Shown: positions 52,490-61,341 of the stretch, in pieces
Layout: each line of letters begins with the position of its first letter
Numbering within the stretch: position 1 is the stretch's first letter
Source: Sporosarcina psychrophila
GTDB taxonomy: Bacteria > Bacillota > Bacilli > Bacillales_A > Planococcaceae
Reading direction: 5' to 3'
NCBI RefSeq assembly: GCF_001590685.1
Contig: NZ_CP014616.1
Coordinates: 2,975,001 to 3,039,000, forward strand
Length of the DNA: 64,000 nt
The notes under the pieces: generated by a model
Database searches by the model: none
The model's input: only the letters and a program-made list of their open reading frames with translations
Told to the model about the DNA's origin: nothing
Made by a program: the position numbers and the translations under genes

Positions 52490-53476
52490 TTATTTTTCGT
52501 TCTGTTTCTTAGCGACAAGCATATCCGCTACTTCTTCCGCTTGTGCTAACACAGCAATCGGATCATATGGCCAAAACCGTTTTCCATCAAGATAGAAAAC
52601 ATTATTCTTTTTGACTGCATCTACAGATTCCCAAACAAGATCCTCTTTATCTAACGTACCACCATGTGATTGATCGAAAAAGATATAATCACCAGCATAA
52701 TCAGTCAGTACTTCAAAGGAAACTTGTTTGAATGTCTCCCCAGCATCTATTAACTCTGTTTTAATACGCTCCTGCGGAGTTAACTGAAGATGCTTGTAGA
52801 TTGCTTGTCCGCCTCGATAAATGCCATCACCATAGATGTACGAGTCTTTACCGAATGCGCCGAAGATAGAAACTGTTTCTCCCTCTCCCATTACCTCCTT
52901 GACTTTATCTCTTTGTTGTTGAATTTTCTCATCAAAAGAAGTCAGCCATTCTTCTGCTTCTTTGCTTTTGCCTAGCATCTCCCCAATTGCTCTTACTTCC
53001 TCGTAAGCATCGCTATATGTTTCGTAGGGAATAATCACAGTAGGTGCCATTTTGGAAAACTTCTCAAATGTGCTTTTTTCAGAATCCGCACTAATAATCA
53101 AATCTGGATTTAAACCCAATATTGTTTCCACAGCACTCTCGCCGGTACTCTCAATACCAGTTATCAAATCCTGTATATGTACGTTCTCAAGATCTGTTTT
53201 TGTTGCACCAACTGGTTTTTCTCCAAGAATAAGTAGTGTAGGTAAATAGCTATCTACAACAATCCTTTTTGCGTTTGCCGGTATTTCAATATCGCCGTGA
53301 ATTGTTTTAACAATTCTTGTTTCTGGTTGTTCACTTTCAGACTTATCATTCTTTGCTTCTTCCGTACCTTTCTTAGTATCTGATGTTTGACTGCTCGAAC
53401 TTCCACAAGCAGCAATCATTATAGTAAGTATAACGAGTAATAGACTAAAGATAAGTTGAGATTTATTCTTAAACAT
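52490..53476 (-). CDS. Iron-siderophore ABC transporter substrate-binding lipoprotein (4 of 5)
   Basis: This 328-residue lipoprotein has lipobox MIAAC (near residue 24), a charged linker and the FeuA-type fold: TIHGDIEIPANAKRIVVDSY, LGLNPDLIISADSEKSTFEKFSKMAPTVIIPY, YIYGDGIYRGGQAIYKHL and FYLDGKRFWPYDPIAVLAQAEE. It closely resembles proteins 2 and 3 in pattern and is probably a paralogue with a related ligand. A Fur box lies 17 bp upstream of the start, and the ABC exporter follows 125 bp downstream. AGGAGGATATC precedes the ATG. Confidence 0.88.
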   Translation of the reverse strand: MFKNKSQLIFSLLLVILTIMIAACGSSSSQTSDTKKGTEEAKNDKSESEQPETRIVKTIHGDIEIPANAKRIVVDSYLPTLLILGEKPVGATKTDLENVHIQDLITGIESTGESAVETILGLNPDLIISADSEKSTFEKFSKMAPTVIIPYETYSDAYEEVRAIGEMLGKSKEAEEWLTSFDEKIQQQRDKVKEVMGEGETVSIFGAFGKDSYIYGDGIYRGGQAIYKHLQLTPQERIKTELIDAGETFKQVSFEVLTDYAGDYIFFDQSHGGTLDKEDLVWESVDAVKKNNVFYLDGKRFWPYDPIAVLAQAEEVADMLVAKKQNEK

Positions 53477-53492
53477 TGATATCCTCCTTATT

Positions 53493-53511
53493 GATAACGA
53501 TTTTCATTCTC
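53493..53511. promoter_or_regulatory. Fur box upstream of binding protein 4
   Basis: GATAACGATTTTCATTCTC, 17 bp before the ATG at 53476, fits the Fur 19-mer pattern with a weaker right half. Confidence 0.75.
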
Positions 53512-53602
53512 AATGGCATATAAAAAAATATAGCCAACTACGTCAATTTTAACGTGTTATTGTTTAAAATTGGAGTTGATTATATTCTCTTCTATACGAG
53601 TT

Positions 53603-54586
53603 TTACTTGGTAAGTGATTCTACAACACCATCAATAATTTGAGTATTAGCAATCGGTCCTGAATATAACCAGCTAGTCTCAGCGGCATATTCATAAATAT
53701 GTCCATTTTTCACGGCCGGTATATTTTTCCATACTGGATCCAGTAACATTTCTGCGCCATTTCCTTTATCACTATTAATCAAGAAGATATGATCTGCATC
53801 TAGTTCAGCTAATCGTTCTAAGGAAATCTCCGACCAATTTCCTGTAGCGGTGCTTGAAATTTCTTTGACTACATTTGGAGTTGAAAGACCAAGATCACCG
53901 TATAAGACAGCTCCACTGGATACATTTTCGCTAACTATAAAGAATGTATTATTAACGAGCCAAACAGCTGCAGCTGATTCAGAGCCAATCGAATCCTGTA
54001 TAATCTTCTTTGAGTCCGTTGCTTTTTTCTCATATTCTTCTAATACCTGTTTTGCTTCATCCGTTTTCTCGAAAATCTCACCTACTTTTAATAATTTTTC
54101 GCGCCAATCACTGTTATTCTCTACTTCAAGCACATATGTAGGCGCAATTTTTGAATACTGCTCGTATTTCCCCCCCTCCACTGCTTCCGCAGAGCTCATA
54201 ACGAGTAAATCCGGAGAAAAGCTTGTCACGACTTCAAATGGAAGGTCATATGGAATTGTCGGTACGTCTTTTAAATAGTCTTGTAAATAATTTTGAATCG
54301 ATGCGCCGTCATTTACTGTCCACTGTGCAAGAGGCGTAATATCGAGTGCTACTAAATTATCTTCTAAATAAGAAGCAATAATACGCTCAGGTTTTGCAGG
54401 TATTGTCACTTCATGCCCCATTGCATCTGTTAGTATTCGTTCCGTTGAAAGCTCTTCAGCTGCCTGTTCTGTTTTGGTATCTTTGGTTTTGGCACCATTT
54501 TCACTAGTGTCGCCACACCCAACTAAAGTTAGTGATAGTGCTAGAAAACTAGACATGATTACAGTTCTTTTTTTATTAGTTAACAT
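53603..54586 (-). CDS. Iron-siderophore ABC transporter substrate-binding lipoprotein (5 of 5), operon with permeases
   Basis: This 327-residue lipoprotein has lipobox LTLVGC (near residue 24) and the FhuD-like fold: TDAMGHEVTIPAKPERIIASYLED, VTSFSPDLLVMSSAEAVEG, KIAPTYVLEVE and VWKNIPAVKNGHIYEYAAETSWLYSG. Its binding-site pattern differs from the FeuA-type paralogues, so it may bind a hydroxamate siderophore. It is the fourth gene of the ATPase-permease-permease-binding protein operon, 102 bp after the second permease, and so is the natural partner of that transporter. AGGAGAATG precedes the ATG. Confidence 0.88.
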   Translation of the reverse strand: MLTNKKRTVIMSSFLALSLTLVGCGDTSENGAKTKDTKTEQAAEELSTERILTDAMGHEVTIPAKPERIIASYLEDNLVALDITPLAQWTVNDGASIQNYLQDYLKDVPTIPYDLPFEVVTSFSPDLLVMSSAEAVEGGKYEQYSKIAPTYVLEVENNSDWREKLLKVGEIFEKTDEAKQVLEEYEKKATDSKKIIQDSIGSESAAAVWLVNNTFFIVSENVSSGAVLYGDLGLSTPNVVKEISSTATGNWSEISLERLAELDADHIFLINSDKGNGAEMLLDPVWKNIPAVKNGHIYEYAAETSWLYSGPIANTQIIDGVVESLTK

Positions 54587-54688
54587 CGATTCATTCTCCT
54601 ACTATTCATTTTTTTATCAAAGAAATAACAATTCTATAGAGTACAATAACTTCATAAGGATTTTTACACAGACGATGGCTCAGATACA

Positions 54689-55726
54689 TCAATCTTTCAA
54701 GCGTGACAATAGGTAAAGGAAGTACGGTGCCCCAATAACAGCGACGACAATTCCTGCTGGTATCTCTGATGGCTGTAGTATCCAACGACCAAGTGTATCC
54801 GCAACAAGGACTAACAACCCCCCGGTCAAAGCTGCAGCTGGTATTAAAAATTGATGTCTAGATCCGACTAATTGACGTGCCAAATGAGGACCAATCAGCC
54901 CTACAAATCCGATACCACCACTAACTGACACGCTAGCTCCCGCTAATCCAACAGCTGCAGCAAGTAATATACGCCGCTCTTTTTCAATCGAGGCACCTAA
55001 GCCAGCTGCTGTTAAATCTCCTAAATTTAGTACGTTTAATACACGTGCTTTCGAAAATACAAATGGTATTAAAACGAGGATCCAGGGCAACAAGGACAGC
55101 ACAAATTTCCAATTTGACCCCCAAATACTGCCCGCTAACCAAGTAGCAACAAATTGATAATTCTCTGGACTTAAGCGCAGTGTTAAAACAATCATGACCG
55201 AACTAATACCGGCCGCTACTGCCACACCCGTGAGCAGTAGCCGCATAGGTGAAATTCCCTCATGTAGTTTATAAGCTAACGAATAAATGATCACCGCTGT
55301 TATTCCTGCTCCTAAAAACGCTAAAACAGGAAGTAAAAAGACAGGTGTAGCTGTAGTTGATGGGAAAAATGATATAAATAGCATGACAGCTAGCCCAGCA
55401 CCTGCGTTAATCCCCAATATGCCCGGATCCGCCAAAGCATTACGGGATATCCCTTGTAGCACACAGCCCGAAACTGCTAGTCCCATCCCTACCAATACTG
55501 CAATAACTATACGAGGTAATCGAAATTCAAATAGAATGAGGTGTTGCTTCTCCGTTCCAAACCCAAACAACGTTCGGATCACTTCAAGCGGTGTCAATTT
55601 AATAAAACCGGTATTCATGCTAATCATGAAAGCAACGACAATGAGCAATCCAAGAACACCGATAATCATCAGATTTTTAGTCTTTGCCCGATGTTGGTTC
55701 TTTGTCATATTAATCTTTTCTTTCAT
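54689..55726 (-). CDS. FecCD-family siderophore permease, second subunit
   Basis: This 345-residue permease of the BtuC/FhuB/FecD family has about ten membrane helices and the family marks GCVLQGISRNALADPGILGINAGAG (read in parts) near residue 85, the ATPase-coupling loop LNLGDLTAAGLGAS and the C-terminal GGIGFVGLIGPHLARQLVG with PSEIPAGIVVAVIGAPYFLYLL. With the other permease it forms the heterodimeric pore for ferric siderophores. Its ATG overlaps the stop of the first permease by 4 nt (ATGA), behind GGAGGAAAAG, so the two subunits are translationally coupled and made in equal amount. Confidence 0.93.
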   Translation of the reverse strand: MKEKINMTKNQHRAKTKNLMIIGVLGLLIVVAFMISMNTGFIKLTPLEVIRTLFGFGTEKQHLILFEFRLPRIVIAVLVGMGLAVSGCVLQGISRNALADPGILGINAGAGLAVMLFISFFPSTTATPVFLLPVLAFLGAGITAVIIYSLAYKLHEGISPMRLLLTGVAVAAGISSVMIVLTLRLSPENYQFVATWLAGSIWGSNWKFVLSLLPWILVLIPFVFSKARVLNVLNLGDLTAAGLGASIEKERRILLAAAVGLAGASVSVSGGIGFVGLIGPHLARQLVGSRHQFLIPAAALTGGLLVLVADTLGRWILQPSEIPAGIVVAVIGAPYFLYLLSRLKD

Positions 55727-56778
55727 AGTTCTTTTCCTCCTTTTCGTGCAAGATACAGGAAGAACGGAACCCCGATTAACGCAATCAATGCGCCAATTGG
55801 TGTTTCATATGGAGGATTAATCATTCGTGCTCCGAGATCAGCCAAAACTACTAAAAGACCACCCAGCACAATTGAACAAGGAATAATCCAACGATAATCA
55901 TGACCAACTAGAAAACGAGTAAGATGAGGAACGATTAATCCAACAAAACCAACTGCCCCTACTACAGAAACAGCAGCTCCAGCTAGGATTAGCACAATAA
56001 TCATCCCAACTAGTTTAATCGTCTTTGTTCGTTGTCCTAGTCCAATTGCTACTTCTTCTCCAAGGCTTAAGAGTGTGATTGAACGTGAAAGAATCAGTGC
56101 ACCAATCATTGCAACGATAATCCATGGGGTCATGATTTGGAGATGAACCCATTTCGTTCCCGATACACCGCCAGCATACCAAAAGGCTAAATCTTGCCCA
56201 ATACGAAAATAAAGGGCAACTCCTTCGCTAAGTGCTCCTAACAATGCGCTTACTGCAGCCCCAGCAAGGACAAGTCGCATTGGAGTCAAACCGCCTCGTG
56301 ACATCGAGCCGACTCCATACACGATTCCAACACCTAAACCAGCACCTAAAAAGGAATACATGATTAAGTACATATATGGTAGGCCGGGCAAAAAAGCAAA
56401 ACAGAGTGCCAGCATAAATGCAGCACCTGCATTTAAGCCCAAAAGACCGGAATCCGCTAGTGGATTCCGAGTCATCCCCTGCATAAGTGCACCAGCTACA
56501 GCAAAACATGATCCAACCATTGCAGCACCAAGAACGCGCGGCATGCGTATTTCTCGAATAATTTGATGCTGTGTTAGATCAGGATCAAAATGAAACACAG
56601 CCGTCCAAACAGTTGCTAACTTAATGTCTGCAGCTCCAAATGAAATGGATAGACCAATTGCAACAAGTAATGCAAACATGCCTCCGAATAAAACAACAAC
56701 AGCCACAATTGGATGTGAGTGTTTCTTAATTTCTGTTAGCTTTTCTATCTCGGCAGAAACCTCTGCTGAAGCAGACAT
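55723..56778 (-). CDS. FecCD-family siderophore permease, first subunit
   Basis: This 351-residue permease has a cytoplasmic N-terminus (MSASAEVSAEIEKLTEIKKH) and about ten helices. Family marks are GALMQGMTRNPLADSGLLGLNAGA near residue 95, the coupling loop LLSLGEEVAIGLGQ and VGAVGFVGLIVPHLTRFLVG with NPPYETPIGALIALIGVPFFLYL. ATG 56778 follows GGGGAGGAAA; the frame opens to 56814 but without a ribosome site. It follows the ATPase by 55 bp and overlaps the next permease, giving the order ATPase, permease, permease, binding protein on one Fur-controlled transcript. Confidence 0.93.
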   Translation of the reverse strand: MSASAEVSAEIEKLTEIKKHSHPIVAVVVLFGGMFALLVAIGLSISFGAADIKLATVWTAVFHFDPDLTQHQIIREIRMPRVLGAAMVGSCFAVAGALMQGMTRNPLADSGLLGLNAGAAFMLALCFAFLPGLPYMYLIMYSFLGAGLGVGIVYGVGSMSRGGLTPMRLVLAGAAVSALLGALSEGVALYFRIGQDLAFWYAGGVSGTKWVHLQIMTPWIIVAMIGALILSRSITLLSLGEEVAIGLGQRTKTIKLVGMIIVLILAGAAVSVVGAVGFVGLIVPHLTRFLVGHDYRWIIPCSIVLGGLLVVLADLGARMINPPYETPIGALIALIGVPFFLYLARKGGKEL

Positions 56779-56833
56779 ACATTTTCCTCCCCAAAACGAA
56801 CTTACAAACGGCATACCTCATTGAGAAAAAGGG

Positions 56834-57628
56834 TTACCGTTCCTTCTGACACAATTGATACGATAGACAAATTGGATTTTCACTAAATGGACAAGTTGTA
56901 ATCCTGGCGTCTATGTTAAATACAAGCTGTAAATTAGCACAAGTCATCACTTCTTCTGGTGTCCCCTCTTTTACTAATGTGCCATCTTTCATGGCAATCA
57001 AATAATCAGAAAAACGGGATGCATGATTCAAATCGTGAAGAACCATGACAATTGTCCGGCCTTCCTCCTCATTAAGTCGCTGTAGGAGAAGTAAGATATC
57101 GAGTTGATGCGCTAAATCTAAATATGTAGTCGGTTCGTCGAGAATTAGAATTTCAGTGTCCTGCGCAAGCGCCATCGCAATCCACACGCGTTGCCTTTGT
57201 CCACCTGATAATGCTTCAACAGGGCGATCCTTAAACTCATTTAATCCGGTTACTTCAATTGCCCAGTAAATATACTCATAATCTTCCTTCTTTAATGAAC
57301 CAAAGCCACTTTGGTGCGGGAAACGGCCATAGGAAACCAATTCAAATACAGTAAGTCCCCCTGGAGCGTTAGCTGACTGTGGCAAAATCGCCATCTTCTT
57401 GGCTACTTCTTTCGTTTCTAACTGATGGATTGCACGTCCATCAAGATAGACCGCACCGCTTTTCGTTTTCAATACGCGCGAAATCGCTTTCAATAAAGTA
57501 GATTTCCCACAGCCATTCGGACCAATGATCGTAGTTATCTTTTTTTCAGGAATAGACACACTTAATTCATCAATTATTAGTGTGCTTGAATAACCAATCG
57601 CAACTTGATCTACTGTAATAGCTGACAT
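56834..57628 (-). CDS. Siderophore ABC transporter ATP-binding protein (FecE/YusV type)
   Basis: This 264-residue ATPase of the iron-chelate uptake family has Walker A IGPNGCGKSTLL, the Q-loop in LPQSANAPGGLTVFELVSYGR, signature LSGGQRQRVWIAMALAQ, Walker B ILILDEPTTYLDLAHQLD and the H-loop VMVLHDLNHASRFSD. It energises the permease pair encoded just downstream. YusV in B. subtilis serves several siderophore systems; the surplus of binding proteins in this window suggests the same. It is the first gene of the operon, with a Fur box about 98 bp upstream and AAGGAAGTAC before the ATG. Confidence 0.93.
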   Translation of the reverse strand: MSAITVDQVAIGYSSTLIIDELSVSIPEKKITTIIGPNGCGKSTLLKAISRVLKTKSGAVYLDGRAIHQLETKEVAKKMAILPQSANAPGGLTVFELVSYGRFPHQSGFGSLKKEDYEYIYWAIEVTGLNEFKDRPVEALSGGQRQRVWIAMALAQDTEILILDEPTTYLDLAHQLDILLLLQRLNEEEGRTIVMVLHDLNHASRFSDYLIAMKDGTLVKEGTPEEVMTCANLQLVFNIDARITTCPFSENPICLSYQLCQKER

Positions 57629-57725
57629 TTTCAGTACTTCCTTTCTATATGTAATCGTATCGATTGATTAAGGTTTCTTTCCTTCTTTTACTTTTCTAAG
57701 GATTAGTTATACGTTAAATTTAATT

Positions 57726-57744
57726 GATAACGATTATCACTCTC
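57726..57744. promoter_or_regulatory. Fur box upstream of the siderophore ABC operon
   Basis: GATAACGATTATCACTCTC contains the 15-bp inverted core TGATAACGATTATCA (57725-57739) and lies 98 bp before the ATPase start. Confidence 0.82.
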
Positions 57745-57908
57745 ATTTATATACTAGATACTTTTTAGAAGATTGTCAACAGCTTACAGAAGTTAAAGTG
57801 AGATTAGTTTTTTGGTGCAGTATTTGATTGTAGTGGACCTTCAATAATCGCATCGTTACGGGAGGTGGAGGGCAACGTTGATTGTCTTAAATTTGGATTT
57901 CTTTTTAT

Positions 57909-58375
57909 AAATGAATACGGCGTATGCGCTTTACAAGGACTTTTGGGAGATCACTGAAAAAATCCCGATACTTAGAACTAATTAGAATTCCCGCCAATAC
58001 CGCTTGGACGCTTTGTGGATGCCTCCCGCGATAAGCCAGAAAGAAGACCCCTTTCAGTCTTATCGCTCCGGCTACCACGAAGTCGCGCCTTCGCTGGATG
58101 GGTCTATGTGAGAAAGAGCATTTCATAATTTGTGATGAGCTCTGCAACCTGGAGTGCGTCTTTCTTGAATATAATTAATAACAACTAGTAATCACCTTAT
58201 AATCTCAGCATGTACATCTCAAAATCACATTTCTCTCGATAATGAACACCCTAGCGAAGGCGCGGTAAAGACATCCCAAAGCGCAAAGCGTTCTACAATC
58301 CACACCCCGAATTACAACTCTCTCCTTATTGAGCGCCACAGCTTCAATGGGATTCTTTAATTCAACAAATATAGT
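57909..58375. repeat. Family 1 MITE-like element, copy C (inverted, left end lost)
   Basis: The sequence is the reverse complement of copy B over nearly its full length, ending TTCAACAAATATAGT (58361-58375). The opposite terminus is degraded (AAATGAATACGGCG follows unrelated bases). A 80-codon minus-strand frame inside it is not a gene. Confidence 0.65.
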
Positions 58376-58390
58376 ATATTTTCTTTAATA

Positions 58391-58435
58391 TAAATAAGGA
58401 TAACCTTGCCGATATAGCAAGGTTATCCTTATTTA
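58391..58435 (-). terminator. Terminator of the XRE/DUF2975 operon
   Basis: AAATAAGGATAACCTTGC (58392-58409) pairs perfectly with 58417-58434 around a 7-nt loop, with T-rich sequence after it on the minus strand. Confidence 0.85.
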
Positions 58436-58507
58436 AATATATGCAATTACCATCAATTCGTCTATATGACGGTGACTGCGGGAGTCCTCCAGCGTCCAGA
58501 GGCTCTA

Positions 58508-58732
58508 TCAATTAAGCATCGTGTCTTCATCACTTTTGTATTCTAAAACATCTCCAGGCTGACAGTCTAAAGCCTTACAAATCGCCTCTAAAGTCGATAG
58601 TCGAACCGCCTTTGCCTTTCCATTTTTCAATATAGAAAGATTAGCCATCGTAATTCCAACCCTCTCCGAAAGTTCCGTAACGCTCATTTTCCTTTTAGCC
58701 AGCATCACATCAATATTGATTATAATTGCCAT
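58508..58732 (-). CDS. Cro/CI-type helix-turn-helix regulator (YozG-like)
   Basis: This 74-residue protein is a minimal XRE helix-turn-helix: MAIIINIDVMLAKRKMSVTE, then LSERVGITMANLSILKNGKAK and LEAICKALDCQPGDVLEY. The B. subtilis YozG and many similar small regulators pair with a DUF2975 membrane protein, as here. It probably regulates its own operon. ATG 58732 follows GAGGTGATAAC; the frame continues to 58741 but that start overlaps the upstream stop region. It begins 10 bp after the DUF2975 stop. Confidence 0.85.
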   Translation of the reverse strand: MAIIINIDVMLAKRKMSVTELSERVGITMANLSILKNGKAKAVRLSTLEAICKALDCQPGDVLEYKSDEDTMLN

Positions 58733-58742
58733 CGTTATCACC

Positions 58743-59219
58743 TCAGACTATTAAGTCATTTTCCGATTTTATATCAATCGCTTCTTGTAAAAGTCTTTGA
58801 AGAACAGCAGCGAATACTGCGATTACCATTGAAGCAAAGATAGGAACCATTCCTATTATTATGAGACCTGGAGCATCGTCTAGATCCGCTATAAGATAAA
58901 CAAATGGGATAATTACAACATACAAACCACTGATTGACATTGCACAAAACTTGATTTTTTTCAGAGATTTGACAGACAGTTCAGAGAAAGATTGGTTCTT
59001 GTCAATATAGCTTAAAAGTTTAAATGCCTGATACAATGCAAAGAAAAACGGGATAACTGATACATACATGCCTATTAAAATGGGATATAGTATGTGGGCA
59101 TAGTCTGGATCTACTGGATTATTAGTTAACCAAGGTAACCCGAATATGCACAAAGCAAGAACTGGGATTCCAATAAGAAATACAGCTATCTTTAAAAAGA
59201 GTGTTGAACCTTGTTTCAA
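58743..59219 (-). CDS. DUF2975 membrane protein (YoaS-like)
   Basis: This 158-residue protein has four hydrophobic segments (FLKIAVFLIGIPVLALCIFG, LIGMYVSVIPFFFALYQ, SGLYVVIIPFVYLIA and MVPIFASMVIAVFAAVLQ), typical of DUF2975, and a short YIDKNQSFSELSVKSLKKIK loop that is conserved in the family. Function is unknown; the pairing with a YozG-like regulator suggests a membrane-linked sensing or toxin-like unit, which is speculation. TTG 59219 was chosen because GAGGTG lies 8-9 nt upstream and KQGSTLFLKI matches the family start; the frame opens to GTG 59234 inside the ribosome site. Confidence 0.8.
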   Translation of the reverse strand: MKQGSTLFLKIAVFLIGIPVLALCIFGLPWLTNNPVDPDYAHILYPILIGMYVSVIPFFFALYQAFKLLSYIDKNQSFSELSVKSLKKIKFCAMSISGLYVVIIPFVYLIADLDDAPGLIIIGMVPIFASMVIAVFAAVLQRLLQEAIDIKSENDLIV

Positions 59220-59350
59220 AAAAAAACACCTCACTTATCTATTATTAATATTATTTTAGCACACGCTTTATCGTTTAACAATAAACTATTATCATTTTCA
59301 ACCATATTTTTATCGTTATATGAATATCCTTTTAATTTTAGACATAGAAA

Positions 59351-59381
59351 AAAAGCATTTTCATTACAAAGAAATGCTTTT
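59351..59381. terminator. Short hairpin with A/T feet
   Basis: AAAAGCATTT (59351-59360) pairs with AAATGCTTTT (59372-59381). It can act in either direction and lies downstream of the decayed ORF at 59518 on the minus strand. Confidence 0.55.
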
Positions 59382-59517
59382 CAACTTAATGTATTCAATT
59401 TATAACTTGTTCCATCCAGTTGCCGTTGGAAACAAAAATGGATTTTACATTTTCTCTCGCTCATAAGTATCTTCCATATAGATCATTTTTAATTACTATA
59501 TCTGTATATGCGCCTTT

Positions 59518-59839
59518 CTAATTTTCAACCATTACAAAATCGATATCCTGTAGTTTCAAATAACTTTTCTCGATACCAATCATTGGTTTGTTTAGATAAC
59601 ATGAAGCATGGGTAGCAATCCGCATATGACTATTGTGTATATAACGTAAGCGTAAAATATAATCCACACTTATTTGGAAGTAGCTGATCAAAACATTAAT
59701 ATCTTCTGTATCTACATTGGCTAGTTGTTCAAACAGAAATGTGAGATATGTAAAAAGGTCATGGAAAAATATCCTTAATCTCTTTTTGGTTCTGATAGAA
59801 AAAGGTATTAAGTTATGAAACAGCTTTGAATTGAATCAT
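59518..59839 (-). pseudogene. Decayed ORF of about 105 codons (internal stop and frameshift)
   Basis: On the minus strand ATG 59839 opens MIQFKAVS, then an in-frame TAA, then LNTFFYQNQKEIKDIF. A run of five Ts shifts the frame, after which HDLFTYLTFLFEQLANVDTE, DINVLISYFQISVDYILRLR and a tail ending QDIDFVMVEN continue to TAG at 59518. The total of 322 nt is one base longer than a whole number of codons, as expected for a single insertion. The peptide looks like real protein sequence but I cannot name the family. It lies 21 bp after the MocR gene. Confidence 0.5.
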
Positions 59840-59859
59840 ACGTTGACTCTTTAATTGGC

Positions 59860-61200
59860 TCATTGGAAGTAATGGTTTGAACTTCTTAATTGTTCAGCAA
59901 TGAGTTGTATGCCTCCGTCAATCCAGTCAACATGTAGATTGGAAACATTCAGTTTTAAAATTCTGTCGACATAACTTCCTTCTAAGTAATTCCCGTTCAC
60001 AGCTTCGATAAAAACATTATTTTTGCGGCAATCCTCAATTAAAGAACCCAAATTGATATTCGGAGGAACTTTTAGACTAGTGTGCATCACTAGTTCAGCG
60101 GCTTTTTCTATTTCGGGTAAGTGATTTTCTAGTGCCTCTTGTAAGACTTTAGCGCGCCCGATATAAGCCTTGCTCACCTTCTCTTGGTAATGAGCAAACA
60201 TGCCGCTTTTAAGGTAAAGAGCTAGCGCTGCCTGTGAGACCATAGAGCTGTCAATGTCAGTTGTATTCTTGAACTTCTGAAATACAGGGACCAATTGAGA
60301 GGGTAAGACAACGAGGCCAAGACGCAAGCCAGGAAACATGATTTTGGAGAAGCTTTTTAAGTAAATGACCATTTCTTCAGCATCAAAAGCATAAAGCGGA
60401 TCTCTGCGCTGACGGTATTCAAAGTCAGCCAAGTAATCATCCTCCACCAGATAGACGTTGTATGTTTTTGCGAGTTTGACAATCGCCTTTATCGTCGCAG
60501 TATCATAGGAACACCCCAAAGGATTGTGAAATCTTGGCATGGTATAGAAGAATTTAATATCCCCTTGCTGAAATATCCGTTCCAGTTCTTCTAAGTCTAT
60601 TCCTTCTGTATTGCGTTTGATTCCCTTTACTGACAAATTGTAGGTTTGAAGTTGCTGAAGATAGAGGTGATAGGTTGGCTCTTCAACCAGAATTGTTGAT
60701 CCTCCGTTAGGAAAGGGCATCATACTTAATATGAATAGTGCTTGCTGAATACCAGAAGTTATGAATAACTGGGACGGTTTGCTGAATACCTGGTAATCCT
60801 CTAAAAGCTTTCTGCCTTCGTTCAGTAAGGCTGGCATTCCCTGAGGTGTCCCATAGTTAAATAATTCTTCCTGATATGTATCAATCGCTTTATTAATGCA
60901 GTGTTGGAAATCTTGAAATGGGAAAGCATGCCACGTTGGAGTAGCTGTCGCAAAATCATAGGCATAATTCATTTTTGGTTCTACCATTTTTAGATGATCC
61001 ATCACGTAATATCCACTTTTCGGAACAGCGTATACCAGGTGTTGCTGTTCTAACATTTGTAGTGCAGCAATAATCGTTGTTTTATTTACACCCAAACGTT
61101 CGCTGAGGGACCGAATAGAAGATATTTTCTGACCTGCCTGCAACTGTTCCGTTTCAATTTGTTCTTTTAGCATTTGGTAAACAAGCATGTACTTTCTCAT
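59860..61200 (-). CDS. MocR-type regulator (GntR helix-turn-helix fused to aminotransferase domain)
   Basis: This 446-residue protein has a GntR winged helix (residues 1-70: AGQKISSIRSLSERLGVNKT) joined to a fold-type I aminotransferase domain with TSGIQQALF, the aspartate in YLVEDDYLADF (D254) and the PLP lysine in LKSFSKIMFPGLRLG (K286). MocR proteins use PLP or a PLP-amine adduct as signal. It is divergent from an EamA transporter gene across 141 bp that contains a perfect palindrome, an arrangement seen for B. subtilis YcxD/YcxC and YdeF-type pairs, so it should control that transporter. Confidence 0.9.
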   Translation of the reverse strand: MRKYMLVYQMLKEQIETEQLQAGQKISSIRSLSERLGVNKTTIIAALQMLEQQHLVYAVPKSGYYVMDHLKMVEPKMNYAYDFATATPTWHAFPFQDFQHCINKAIDTYQEELFNYGTPQGMPALLNEGRKLLEDYQVFSKPSQLFITSGIQQALFILSMMPFPNGGSTILVEEPTYHLYLQQLQTYNLSVKGIKRNTEGIDLEELERIFQQGDIKFFYTMPRFHNPLGCSYDTATIKAIVKLAKTYNVYLVEDDYLADFEYRQRRDPLYAFDAEEMVIYLKSFSKIMFPGLRLGLVVLPSQLVPVFQKFKNTTDIDSSMVSQAALALYLKSGMFAHYQEKVSKAYIGRAKVLQEALENHLPEIEKAAELVMHTSLKVPPNINLGSLIEDCRKNNVFIEAVNGNYLEGSYVDRILKLNVSNLHVDWIDGGIQLIAEQLRSSNHYFQ

Positions 61201-61254
61201 CTACCTGACCTCCTTATTCAATCCACTTGGAACTTTTCCTCATTATACCCTTTT

Positions 61255-61305
61255 ACTGTACCGGTACAGTTACATTTTTTTTCGAAACTTCGGTATAGGA
61301 ATACC
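61255..61305. promoter_or_regulatory. Candidate MocR operators between the divergent genes
   Basis: ACTGTACCGGTACAGT (61255-61270) is a perfect 16-bp palindrome, and GGTAT-AGGA-ATACC (61292-61305) is a second inverted repeat 37 bp downstream between the regulator and the EamA gene. Both share GGTA/TACC half-sites. Confidence 0.6.
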
Positions 61306-61341
61306 TATATGCTTAACCTAATGAAGAAAAGGAGGGAAACC

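Noticed and set aside
55287..55820. 177-codon plus-strand frame across the permease junction
   Set aside because: It is antisense to two clearly identified permeases and has no ribosome site.
57905..58147. 80-codon minus-strand frame
   Set aside because: It lies wholly in the family 1 repeat, and the matching part of copy B is not preserved as a coding frame.
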